Assembly: GCF_905171765.1 (NCBI RefSeq)
Contig: NC_053390.1
Coordinates: 329,194,294 to 329,258,293 of the forward strand
Length of the DNA: 64,000 bases
From: Bufo bufo
Taxonomy: Eukaryota; Chordata; Amphibia; Anura; Bufonidae
Reading direction: 5' to 3'
Made by a program: the position numbers and the translations under genes. The notes under the pieces were generated by a model. The model was given only the letters and a program-made list of their open reading frames with translations, had not been told where the DNA came from and made no database searches. Below are positions 53,553 through 64,000 of this stretch, piece by piece; the stretch's first letter is position 1, and each line of letters starts with the position of its first letter.

Positions 53553-56500
53553 CTATTCTGCACAAGGTACGGACAAGTCCTGTGGGATCCATGCCTGGTT
53601 CATTTTAATGAACGTGAGCTTGTCCACATAGGCGCTTGTCTGTGATAACGCCCACTGCCGTGCTAAACACACGTTCAGATAAAACACTGGCTGCAGGGCA
53701 GGCCAGCACCTCCAAGGCGTAAAGGGCAAGCTCAGGCCATGTGCCCAATTTGGAGACCCAGAAGTTGAAGGGGGCAGACCCGTCATTCAGTACGTGTAGG
53801 TATGTGCACACATACTGCTCCACCATGTTGGTGAAATGCTGCCTCCTGCTAAGACGTTCCATATCAGCTGGTGGTGCTGGTTGTTGTGGCGTGCTGACAA
53901 AGCTTTTCCGACCATGCTAACCCTGCCTTCTGAGGTGCTGGCGGTGCCCCCGCTGCGTTGGCGACCTCTTCCTCCTCCTCTGCCAACGCCTTGTGCTTCC
54001 AATGTGCCCCCGCTGTCAGGTGGGAATGCCACCAGCGCGTCTCTTACGATCATGTTCTAGTGAGGGAATTAAGGACAGTACGTTGCCCTTGTAACGGGGA
54101 TCCAGCAGCGTGGCAACCCAGTAATCAGCACAAGTTAGAATGTGGGCAACTCGGCGGTCGTTGCGGAGACACTGCAGCATGTAATCGCTCATGTGTGCCA
54201 GGCTGCCCAGAGGCAATGAAAAGCTGTCCTCTGTGGGAGGTGTATTGTCTGTGTCCTCTGTATCCCCCAAGCCACACACCAGTGATGGCCATGAGCTGGT
54301 CTGGGTGCCACCCTGCTGTGAACATGGTTCCTCCTCCTCCATCTCCTCCTCCTAATCCTCCACCTCCTCATCCTCCAGAACTGTGCCCTGGCTGGACAAT
54401 TGTGTACCTTGGGTTTGTGGGTGCAGGAACCCACCTTCGGAGCCACTTGTGAATGACTGGCCGGAAACCCTATGAAATGATCCCTCTTCCTCCTCCTCCT
54501 CCTGTCCCAAATCCTCTTCCATCATCGCCAGCAGCGTTTTTTCAAGGAGGCATACAAGTGGGATAGTAACGCTGAGAACGGCGTTATCGGCACTGGCCAT
54601 GTTGGTAGAGTACTCGAAACAGTGCAACAAGGAACACAGGTCTCGCATGGAGGGCCAGTCATTGGTCGTGAAGTGGTGCTGTTCCGCAGAGTGACTCACC
54701 CGTGCGTGCTGCAGCTGAAACTCCACTATCACCTGCTGCTCGCACAGTCTGGCCAGCATGTGAAAGGTGGAGTTCCACCTTGTGGGCACGTCGCATATGA
54801 GGCGGTGAGCAGGGAAGGCTGAAGTTACGCTGCAGCGCTGACAGGCGAGCAGCAGCAGGGTGAGAATGCCAAAAGCGCGCACAGACGGCCCGCACTTTAT
54901 GCAGCAGCTCTGACATATCGGGGTAATTTTTAAGAAATCTCTGCACCACCAAATTCAGAACATGCGCCAGGCAAGGGATGTGCGTCAAACCGGCTAGTCC
55001 CAAAGCTGCTACGAGATTTCACCCATTATCGCACACCACCAGGCCGGGCTTGAGGCTCACTGGCTCCTGCGTGGTGTGGGGTTTGTCCCCCAAACAGATA
55101 CGTTTTAAAACTGCCTGCTGTCGTTTTCCCCTGGCTGTGCTGAAGTTGGTGGTGAAGGTGTAACGCTGACCGGATGAGAAGCCGGTAGAGGATGAGGAAG
55201 CGGAGTAGGAGGAGGAAGCAACAGGAGGCAAACTGAAGCGCCCTGCAATCCTCGGTGGTGGAAGGACATGCGCCAAACTGCTATCCGCCTCAGGCCCAGC
55301 CGCCACTGCATTTACCCAGTGTGCTGTTATGGAGATATAACGTCCCTGACCGTGCTTACTGGTCCACGTATCCGTAGTGAGGTGCACCTTGCCACAGATG
55401 GCATTGCGCAGTGCACACCTGATTTTGTCCCCTACTTGGTTGTGCAGGGAAGCGATGGCACGCCTGGAAAAGTAGTGGCGGCTGGGCATGACATACTGTA
55501 GGACAGCCACCGCCATAAGGCTTTTAAAGCTCTCTGCCTCCACTAGACGGAATGACAGCATTTCAAAGGCCAGTAATTTTGAAATGCTGGCATTCAGGGC
55601 TAGGGATCGCGGGTGGGTAGGGTGGTACTTCCTCTTCCACTCCAGTGTTTGGGAGATGGAGAGCTGAACGCTTCCGTGGGACATTGTGTAGATGCTTGGT
55701 GACCCAGATGGTGGTGTTGCTGGCAGATCCTCTGTTTACGGGGTGGCAGGTGCCACTGTCACTCCAGAGGTGGATGAAGAGGCCAAGACTGCAGCAAAAG
55801 AGGAAGCAGGAGGAGCCAGAGACCTTTCTTTGTTTTTGAGGTGTCTACTCCACTGCAGCTCGTGCTTTGCACTTAGATGCTTGGTCATGCAGGTTGTGCT
55901 CAGGTTGAGAATGTTTATGCCTCGCTTCAGGCTCTGATTACACAGCGTTCAAACCACTCGTGTCTTGTCGTCAGCACATTGTCTGAAGAACTGCCACGCC
56001 AGGGAACTCCTTGGAGCTGGCTTTGGTGTGCTCGGTCCCTTGCTACGGTGGGCAGTAGCAGGCGTACTGTCTAGGGGATGGCCGCTCCGCTTTTGCAACC
56101 TGCTCCATCTTCTGCTGTGCTGGTGGCTCTGTGCGACCACCGCCTCTTCCTCTGAACTACATCGGTCACTCGCATGACCTTGATTCCATGTGGGGTCGAG
56201 GACCTCATCGTCCTCCACATCATCTTCCACCCAGTCTTCACCCCTGCCCTGCTTGTCGGTCTGCACACTTTCAAAAGCCCTAGCAGTTGACACCTGTGTT
56301 TTATCATCATCCGAGACGTGCTGCGAAGGTCCTCCTATGTACTCATCTAAGAAACATAAGTGGTTGGGCATCGGTGCACTCAATCTTTTCCACTTCTGGG
56401 GCAGGGCTAGGTGGATGGCCCTGGGAAACCCTGCTGACAGAGTCATCAAAAAGCAGAAGAGACTGCTGCATGACTTGGGGCTCAGACTGCTTGACTGATT

Positions 56501-56846
56501 TGCAAGGGGGTGAGGTGAAAGACTGATGGACATCGGCTGCAGGTGCCAACTCTGATCTTTCAGCAGGAGACTGGGTGGGAGACAATGTGAAGGAACTGGA
56601 GGCACTGTCAGCAACCCAATCTACTATCGCTTGTACTTGTTCTGGCCTCACCATTCGTAGAGCCACATTAGGCCCGACCAAATACCGCTGCAGGTTCTGT
56701 CGCCTACTCGTACCTGAGGAAGGTGTTTCACTTGTGCGTGTAGCTGGCACAGATCGACCACGTCCTCTCCCTGCAACAGGAGCTCCACCAGAAGTACCAC
56801 GACCGGGGCCACGTCCGTTATTTGACGCTCTCCTCATATTTCTCAA
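53553..56846 (-). pseudogene. hAT transposase with BED zinc finger, decayed (hAT-2)
   Basis: The gene starts at ATG 56846 with a Gly/Arg-rich tail (MRNMRRASNNGRGPGRG) and GPNVALRMVRPEQVQAIVDW. The BED finger is split by a shift near 55950: its N half has AWQFFRQCADDKTRVV, its C half CNQSLKRG and TTCMTKHLSAKH. The catalytic region shows TTDTWTSKHGQGRYIS (first Asp, about 55380), VVCDNG (55019-55036) and DVPTRWNSTFHMLARLCEQQ (about 54740-54800). A Glu-rich acidic segment follows (about 54500). The hAT dimerisation region lies at about 53640-53790 (ALYALEVLACPAASVLSERV). Frameshifts near 56350, 55950, 55000, 54880, 54350 and 53860 make it non-functional. Confidence 0.92.
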
Positions 56847-56869
56847 ATTTTGGATCTTGCCCTAAATGG

Positions 56870-58320
56870 GTGTTTTTTTAGTAACAGAATAGAACAACAG
56901 TATCTAAAGGGTGTATCTCACACGTACAGATGAAAACTAGGCCGCAATTAACGTTTTTTGCCCAATATGGGTGTTTTTCTAATAGCAGAATAGAACAACA
57001 GTATCTAATTAGTGTATTTCACACGTGTAGATGCAGACTAGGCCGCAATTTAAGTTTTTTTGCCCTAAATGGGTGTTTTTTTAATAGCAGAATAGAACAA
57101 CAGTATCTAAAGGGTGTATCTCACAATGATATATGCAGCAAAGGCTGCAAAATTATTTTTTTTGCCCTAAATGGGTGTTTTTTTTACTAGCAGTATATAA
57201 CGCTTGAATTTCACACGTGCAGATGCAGCAAGGGCTGTAAAATTGTATATTTTGCCCAAAAAGGGTGTTTTTTAAAACCCAGAAAATTATAGCTGTATTT
57301 CTAGCTTAAATTGCACACTGACTAATGCAGCAGAGGCCCAAGATAAAGGTTATTGCCAAAAATGGGTGTTTTTTCAAAGCCCTAGAAAATTATTGAAGTA
57401 TTTCAAACATGTTTTTAACAATAACAGATGCAGCAAAGGCTGCAATATTAAGTGTTTTGCCCAAAAAGGGTGTTTTTTTAATAACAGAATATGACAGCAG
57501 TATATAACGCTTGAATTTCACATGTGCAGATGCAGCAAGGGCTGTAAAATTGTATATTTTGCCAAAAAAAGGGTGTTTTTTAAAACCCAGAAAATTATAG
57601 CTGTATTTCTAGCTTAAATTGCACACTGACTAATGCGGCAGAGGCCCCAGATGGAGGGTATTGCCAAAAATGGGTGTTTTTTCAAAGCCAGAAAATTATT
57701 GAAGTATTTCAAGCTTGTTTTTAGCAATCACAGATGCAGCAAAGGCTGCAATATTAAGGATTTTGCCCAAAAAGGGTGTTTTTTTTACTAACAGAATATG
57801 ACAGCAGTATATAATGCTTGAATTTCACACGTGCAGATGCAGCAAGGGCTGTTAAATTGTATATTTTGCCAAGATAGGGTGCTTTTTAAAACCCAGAAAA
57901 TTATAGCTGTATTTCTAGCTCAAATTGCACACTGACTAATGCGGCAGTGGCCCCAGATGGAGGGTATTGCGAAAAAATTATTTTTTTCAAAGCCAGAAAA
58001 TTATTGAAGTATTTCAAGCTTGTTGATGCAGCAAGGGCTGTAAAATTGTGTATTTAGCCCAAAAAGGGTGTTTTTTTTTTACTAACAGAATATGACAGCA
58101 GTATATAACGCTTGAATTTCACACGTACAGATGCCACAAAGGCTGTAAAATTGTGTATTTTGCCCAAAAAGGGTGTTTTTTAAAACCCAGAAAATTAGTT
58201 GTATTTCTAGCTTAAATTGCACACTGACTAATGCGGCAAAGGCACCAGATGTAGGATATTGCCAAAAAAGGGTGTTTTTTTAAAACCAGATTATTATTGC
58301 AGTATTTCAAGCTTGGATTT
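56870..58320. repeat. 5' subterminal array of hAT-2
   Basis: Imperfect units of about 110-120 bp recur, each with a TTTTGCCC(A)AAAAGGGTG block and either ACAACAGTATCTAA or a GCACACTGACTAATGCGGCA block. In the middle they form a larger unit of about 400 bp (57240-58060). It lies just upstream of the transposase start, the same position as the 130-bp array of hAT-1. Confidence 0.9.
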
Positions 58321-58697
58321 GAATGTCACAAAAGCACATATGCAGTGCTGGTGCACTAAGCTTGCATAAAATGCCTGCCGCTGCCCACCTAACTAACAGA
58401 CGGATAAAAGTTATTTTTCTCTGTCAATGGGCTCAGGGCAGGGTAAAAAGATTGTGCACTGCACCCACACAACAAACTCTATGTAGATCGCTGAGTTCAA
58501 TTGGAGTACTGATTGAAGATTCTGTCCTATTCTCTCCCTTACATCAGCAGCATCCTATCCCTAAACTAAGCACAGCAGAGTGACATGCAGTGCTACGTGA
58601 CTCCAGCTTATATAGAGGCTGGGTCACATGCTCCGCTGGCCAATCACAGCCATACCATTACTAGGCATGGCTGTGATGGCTTCTAAGGGCACACAGT

Positions 58698-59253
58698 TAA
58701 GGGTACTTTCACACTTGCGTTGTTTGATTCCGGCAGGCAGTTCCGTTGCCTGAACTGCCTGCCTGATCAGGCAAACTGTATGCAAACGCATGTCATTTTT
58801 TCTGACCGATCAGGCATTTTTCAGACTGATCAGGATCCTGATCAGTCTGAAAAATGCCTGATCAGTCAGAAAAATGCATTGCAATACCGGATCCGTTTTT
58901 CCGGTGTCATCAGGCAAAACGGATCCGATATTTATTTATTTTCTCATTTTTAAAGGTCTGCGCATGTGCAGACTGGAAGGACAGATCCGGCATTCCGGTA
59001 TTTTGAATGCCGGATCCGGCACTAATACATTCCTATGGAAAAAAATGCCGGAAATAAAACCGTAGCATGCTACGGTTTTCTCTTTTGCCTGATCAGTCAA
59101 AATGACTGAACTGAAGACATCCTGATGCATCCTGAACGGATTAATCTCCATTCAGAATGCATGGGGATATGCCTGATCAGTTCTTTTCCGTTCTAGAGCC
59201 CCTGTGACTGAACTCTATGCCGGAAAAGAAAAACGCTAATGTGAAAGTACCCT
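58698..59253. mobile_element. MITE with GGGTACTTTCACAC ends and a central perfect palindrome
   Basis: The left AAGGGTACTTTCACACTTGC and right GTGAAAGTACCCT are inverted repeats; TTAA precedes the left end and TAAA follows the right. Inside, 58808-58863 is a 56-bp perfect palindrome with no spacer, and CTGATCAGGC-type motifs recur throughout. It is related to the MITE at 48440-48845. Confidence 0.8.
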
Positions 59254-59262
59254 AAAAGCTTG

Positions 59263-60274
59263 TGTCACGGCGGGGAGTGGGGGAAACCCCCCACCGTGCG
59301 GTGTCAAAGGGTAAAAGGGGATCAGCCTGGCCAAAAGGAGTAATAAGGGAGCAGGTCACCTCCTACAACATCCCTAATCCTCTCCCTGACTCCTCACCGT
59401 ATGAGCGGACCCCGATGGTAGGATGACTCATACTCAGGATTCCTATAGACCCTAAGTCGCCCTGGTAATCCCTCACGAAGGAGCAGGGAAGAGAAGACCT
59501 GTTCCTCCCAGTCATGGAGGAACAGGTGTCTCCATCTGAGGCCATGCTGCAAGGAGAGGGGAACACATACAGCATATGGAGATGGCAGGTAAGTGAAACC
59601 AGAAACACACTTACCTGCCACAGACACACTGACTGGAACCCGTGCACAAGTGCTAGTGTCCACACCAACATCAAAGGACACAGCACACATCACGAACAAC
59701 ACAGGGACCCAGGACACCCATAGCTGCAATAAATGTGAAACAGGGGAAAGTATAAACAACATGCTGGACACCTAACACTACCAGACATGTAACACCAGAA
59801 ATAGACATACCAACACCCTGATCAAAACCCACTCCATACACAAAGGGACAGGAAGGGAAGGAGACCCCGTGATAACATTGATGACCACAAGGGTGGCCCT
59901 CACTGGACAGATGGAACAGAGAACCAACAGCATACACCAAGGCTGGAGGAACACTGGGCTTCAAGCATCCAGCAGAGACTAAATAGCCCAAGCAGCCACA
60001 CCTACACACACAAAAACCCAGTGTTAACAAGACACTAGGAAGGGAGTTAACCCTTCCAACACCAGACAAGGGAAGGCTACAACTTAAAGGGGAAGTGCAC
60101 ACACAAGCATACAAAACCACATGTTACCACCGGCAACAGCATGCGTGGCAACCATGTCACGGCAATCACCCAGAAGGCCAAGACACTGCCACCGCATGCT
60201 CTCACAGCAACACGTTGCCGCGGGCAACCGCAAGTGTGGCAACAGTGTCACAGCGCAAACCAAAGGCCGTGACA
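59263..60274. repeat. Solo LTR-like element, 1012 bp
   Basis: TGTCACGGC...GCCGTGACA ends are flanked by the 5-bp duplication GCTTG (59258-59262 and 60275-60279). No coding region is visible. The right part contains two related segments with CATGTTACCACCGGCAACAG-like sequence (60118-60250). It sits 9 bp from the MITE on its left, inside hAT-2. Strand cannot be fixed from the sequence. Confidence 0.8.
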
Positions 60275-60659
60275 GCTTGTTGATTGGCTGCTCTGCAGCC
60301 TTTCAAAAAGCGCCAAGAAATCGCTAAATACCGAACCCGAACTTTTACTAAAATGTTCGGGTTCGGGTCTGGGGTCCAAAAATCCTAAAGTTTGGTACGA
60401 ACCCGAACTTTACAGTTCGGGTTCGCTCAACCCTAATCGATGCATGTAAATGCGCAGTCTCCTTCATTAAATCAGCAGCCGACTATTGGCCGCTCAGTCG
60501 ACCCGTCTAAATTCCCCTTTAAACTCATAGGGAGATACAAGTACTTACTAAACATGTCACAAACAGGAGATAGCTCATCAGTATGTCAACAGTGGACTTC
60601 TGAATCCTGGCACCTCACTGATCAGTTGTTTGACACGGTTGCAGTGCTCGGATGAGTGA

Positions 60660-60924
60660 TACAACCTCTTTATACAATGCCAAGCACAGGGTGGTTAATT
60701 GTATAGTGGCCATTGGATTGCATCTCAATCCCATTCACTTAAATAGGCCAAAGCTGCAGAAATATCATATGACCAAGGGACAAGACGTTACAGACCTAGG
60801 AACAGGCCGCAGCTGATTACGGGGGGCTCGGGGGGAGTGTCGTGAATCAGACCCCCACTAATCTGATATTGATGCCTTATCCTGACAATAAGTCATTAAT
60901 ATTAAAATCACACACAACCCCTTT
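60660..60924. mobile_element. Fragment of a T2-type MITE
   Basis: The right end CACACACAACCCCT is followed by TTAA, as in the MITE at 25341-25632. A short inverted repeat (TGATATTGATGCC... near 60865-60905 with AATAAGTCATTAATATT) precedes it. The left end is degenerate or missing. Confidence 0.6.
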
Positions 60925-63360
60925 AAGTACCTTGTAGTTATAATAACTTACCAAACATTATACAAAAAATACACAAAATATGCCTGTTTGACATTTACTC
61001 AAACACTTGCACATAAAATTAACTAATTATAGCTTTGATCTTAATGGAAAATTAACCAGATGGCCAATGCTCATGCTGAATTCTATGACTATGTTTGACA
61101 AGTAATAAGTAATAGATACTTATGGTTACCATAACTAAAAATGTCACCCACTGGATAATTTCATCACAAACTGTTTTTCTTGAACAGAAAAGATTTACTC
61201 ACTCTGTTAATGCAAATTGTGCTTTTACATCAAAAGGAGGCTGTGTAATATCCAAGATTCACATAGACCTTTTGGCTATGCGTGTTTTTCCAGTCTGTCA
61301 TCTGTATGAACTGGAATGCATCCAAACTATGTACATCTTAAGAAAGGCTGAAAAAAACACCATCATTCAATTCCAAAAATGAAATAATAAAATTAACATA
61401 TGTTAAAAAATTTGGGAGAAATCGTGGGCTCAGATACTTAAGTTATGAACATTATTTTATTAGTTGTCATATTGGAAAATCAAAATTTAGAAAGATAAAC
61501 AGATTTCAGAGTAAGGTTTCCATTATAACCTGTGAATGACATTCTTTTTAATGATAATTCTGCTTGCCTACACAGTGTTCTTTAGATCTGAGAATCCATG
61601 GGATTAGGCCAAATATTGTCATGGTAACAGAAAGAAATGGAATCACTTAAAAAAGGTTTCCAATAGCAAGATCCATTAGCATTCAGTAAGTAGCCTTCAA
61701 TAGACGTTGACATCTGCTATTCATTTGTTGTTTTTAGGATTGTCGAAAGCAGGATAATTGGAAGTAGTACAGTGTTCTGGGAACATATTGAGTGAAACAG
61801 CTCTTAAGGTTCTTCTTAAGAATTTTGTATGTAACTGCTTTGTCCATTTAAAAACTGGACACGCTAATAGCTGGACATCCATCTAAACTGGTTTGTGTAG
61901 TCTCGTAGAGCAAAGGCATTTTGGAGTTGACATTTCTGGACATTTGTCCCCATTGTCACCAATCAACCTACTACTATAGTGCTCTTTGAAGCATTAGTTT
62001 CCGCTCTGATTTATGCCTTTGTTTGCACTTATACTGTTGAATTGCATTTTATATATCATGTTCATTTGCACTGTTATTGCACTGACATGTGGAAAGGGTC
62101 ATTCCTATTAACGTGTATGGCAGCCTTAAACTGCAACACTGTTTCTGCTAGGCTGTGATTCTCTACCTTCACCCCTCCCACTAGAAGGTTCGAGAACAGT
62201 TGGTAACTGTTTAAAAGAAGAACAGTCAGAGCCTCTAGTTGTCTGCAGACAGTGAACAGTGTTTATTTGAAGACACTTCCAGAGTGTATGAGTGACCCAA
62301 AAGAAAATGCTGAGATGAGGATAGTCTGCTACAGACCCTGGGTCACAACTTGCTCTTTGACCAGGGAGCCAGTTGGATGACTGAGCCACAGGCTTTGGGC
62401 CACCAGCCCTTTGGCCAGGGCACCAGCCTTTTCAGAAAGAGAGGAACATCTAGCTCAGGCCTTTCCTCAGCACAGAACCTTTTGCTACCAGAGGGAACTC
62501 TGGACAAGCCAGCTCAGTGATTTGCCTGTATTGTTTTGCTCGTGGGTTCCTCAAGTAAAGACGCACACTGGTTTGCTGCAAACCCTGCATCTTTGGACTT
62601 ATGTCTCACTGTCTCCTCCGGAGAGCAGCAACACGTGGTGACACCTCAATGATGTCCCTCATGATGCTCTAAATCCTCCACACCAGCTGCCAACTGGTGT
62701 GCTATACTGGTTTCCCTCATTAAACTCAGATTTGATGTTCTCTCAAGCCTCTTTCTCTAGGCCCTCCCCATCCATGTATCTGATCTTTCTCCTAAGGCTG
62801 TGTCTTGGACTTATATTGTGTTCTGCTACCAGGACATCCCCCATAACATTCTCCTCTTTTAAAAGCTTTCCCCAGCTCCACCTTCTAGTGACATCACTGC
62901 TAGCAGTTCATGGCCACTAGGAGTCAACCCTCCCTTGTTTTAACAACTACAACATATGGAAAGTGAATAACTGCCATCTCACCTTACAAACAAACAATAA
63001 ACAAACATTTTCCTGCTCATGCCCCCTAGTAGTCCTTCCTGAAATATTCACAAAATACTGTATAAAACACTGCAACATTCTAAATATTTAAACACAAGAC
63101 AGACCATAATGTTAAACTGTAAGTTGGGTGATGCCTACTGCCACCCTTAGCGCTTATTCAAAAGCATGGTGAATTTGCAGTTTATTGCCATGTTTAACAT
63201 AAAGTCACAAAAAACACAACAGTTTTGCAAAGAGAGTAGCGTTTTCTGTGATTTTACAGTCGCGGCAGTAAACTGTAATTTGACCACACCTCAGGGATAA
63301 GTCCTAAAAGCAGATTCCTACTGTTATTGGATTCCATGTAAGGGACAGATCTAATAGCTC
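60925..63360. other. No gene recognised
   Basis: Long AT-rich stretch with chance frames. Part of 62150-62650 has an LTR-like flavour (AAGTAAAGACGCACACTGG near 62553), but I found no ends or target duplication. No exon with clear splice sites was found. Confidence 0.5.
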
Positions 63361-64000
63361 CAGGGGAGCACCCAGGAATTTTCTTTAGGGGGGGTCCGAA
63401 AGGCAAAAAAATACGGCATGTGTAGTGCGCTATGTGAATTGAATTTTTCAAAGCCCCCTTTATATTTAAAAATGCAGGGAAAGGGTGTAGTGTGTTGTGC
63501 TGATTCTTTTACTTGGCGATTCTAAAAGGCCCGTATGAAAATAACAATGTGGCGCGCGAAGCGCGCCGCAAATTTTTTTGGCCCCGCCCATTATTAAAAG
63601 CCCCTCCTACATATAATAGGCCACTCCCAACAAACACTGTACAGCTGACATTCTATAGTTGAGGCCTCTACACATCATACGGAGAGGGGGGTCTGTCCTG
63701 GCTGCACTGCCTGCTTATATAACAAGCTACAGCCAGGACGCTCCTCCGCTCTCCTCCCTCCCCAGATCCTGCTCATTGCCTGTGGTTCCCCCCCACCATC
63801 TGCCACCCGCCCGTGGCCTGCTGCCCCCCTTGACCGTCCTCACCCAGCTCTGAATCCTCCTTCTGCAAATGGCAGGGGGAGGAGCCGGAGCATCTCCTCT
63901 CCTACATAGCGCCCCATACCTCTTCCATCCAGTGATGTCACCTTTGTTGTAGACGTTCTCTTTCCTCATCTTCTCCATTCAGACCAGACCGCCATGATGA
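63361..64000. mobile_element. Left part of a hAT-like non-autonomous element, cut by the window end
   Basis: It begins CAGGGGAGCACCCAGGAA, similar to the start CAGTGGCGTGCCTAGGG of the element at 10581. 63914-64000 is similar to 21818-21900 (CAGTGATGTCACC, CCATGATGA and the sequence between). A small hairpin GGCGCGCGAAGCGCGCC lies at 63552-63568. The right end lies outside the window. Confidence 0.7.

Larger units (their letters stand above)
51644..60435 (-). mobile_element. hAT DNA transposon (element hAT-2), both ends present
   Basis: A perfect 8-bp duplication ATCGATGC (51636-51643 and 60436-60443) flanks an 8792-bp insert starting TAGAGCTGAG and ending ...CTCAACCCTA; the ends match at about 11 of the first 15 positions. 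Both ends hold many GTTCGGGTTCG/CGAACCCGAAC motifs (51669-51760 and 60330-60425). The transposase gene lies on the minus strand in the middle, with arrays on both sides. Two later insertions (MITE 58698-59253 and solo LTR 59263-60274) lie near the right end. It is related to hAT-1 in protein and in parts of the noncoding DNA, but has different terminal motifs. Confidence 0.92.
49039..60518. mobile_element. T2-like MITE (about 280 bp) split by two large insertions
   Basis: The left end AGGTGCATTTAGACGCACC (49039) and the right end GTCTAAATTCCCCT (to 60518, then TTAA) are inverted repeats. The left TTAA has decayed. Three pieces remain: 49039-49146, 51548-51643 and 60444-60518. An L1-like element and hAT-2 sit in the gaps; both gaps are bounded by target duplications, so the pieces rejoin cleanly. 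Confidence 0.75.

Noticed and set aside
59363..60120. Overlapping Cys/Val-rich frames on the minus strand
   Set aside because: They lie within the solo LTR-like element and show no family motif.
62153..62641. Another solo LTR
   Set aside because: TG and CA bounds can be imagined, but flanking 5-mers do not match and no inverted ends are present.
62126..62641. Two small frames as genes
   Set aside because: No domain, no splice context and no homologue recognised.

Overview
The window looks like intergenic or intronic DNA from a large, repeat-rich vertebrate genome, most likely a frog or toad. Evidence for this: T2/Kolobok-type MITEs with TTAA target sites, a chromodomain Gypsy (chromovirus), two CR1/L2-type LINEs with esterase-type ORF1s, Penelope-like elements with hammerhead motifs, an L1/Tx1-like relic, two kinds of Tc1-like transposon and long hAT transposons ending in TAGTGWTGA. 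I found no convincing host gene. The one host-like signal is a possible 48-codon terminal exon at 36416-36562 (weak). No tRNA, rRNA or CRISPR array was seen.

Layout. 1787-9237 is a complete-ended 7.45 kb hAT transposon (perfect 8-bp TSD ATATTTAC) with a decayed BED-type transposase, subterminal arrays on both sides and an inserted foldback element. 10581-23272 is a non-autonomous hAT-like element split by a 10.3 kb Gypsy element (530-bp LTRs, TSD AGTAT). That Gypsy was itself hit by a foldback element, a truncated Penelope-like element with a well-formed hammerhead motif, and a 5'-truncated CR1/L2 LINE. 23577-25169 is a broken Tc1-like transposon, 25341-25632 a T2-type MITE, and 26778-27523 a solo LTR. 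28652-33057 is a nearly complete CR1/L2 LINE on the minus strand, followed by a TTAA MITE at 33247-33660. 36751-38957 is a 2.2 kb palindromic hAT derivative. 39767-41348 is a Tc1-like element with an uninterrupted 341-residue transposase, followed by a Tc1 relic. 42400-47070 is a complex of tandem and head-to-head repeats. 49039-60518 is a second nested stack: a 280-bp T2-like MITE carrying an L1-like relic and an 8.8 kb hAT transposon, which in turn carries a palindromic MITE and a 1-kb solo LTR. A partial copy of a hAT-like repeat runs off the end of the window from 63361.

The most interesting observation is in the two LINEs. They are diverged and lie on opposite strands, yet in both the ORF1 stop codon sits directly after the heptamer TTTAAAC, in the X XXY YYZ phase. 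ORF2 is open in exactly the -1 frame and has no ATG at the junction. In one LINE a 9-bp GC-rich stem begins 7 nt after the heptamer; in the other a G-quadruplex-type G tract begins within 2-3 nt of it. This suggests that ORF2 is made by programmed -1 frameshifting. Family names are from recognition of motifs and ends; no database search was possible.
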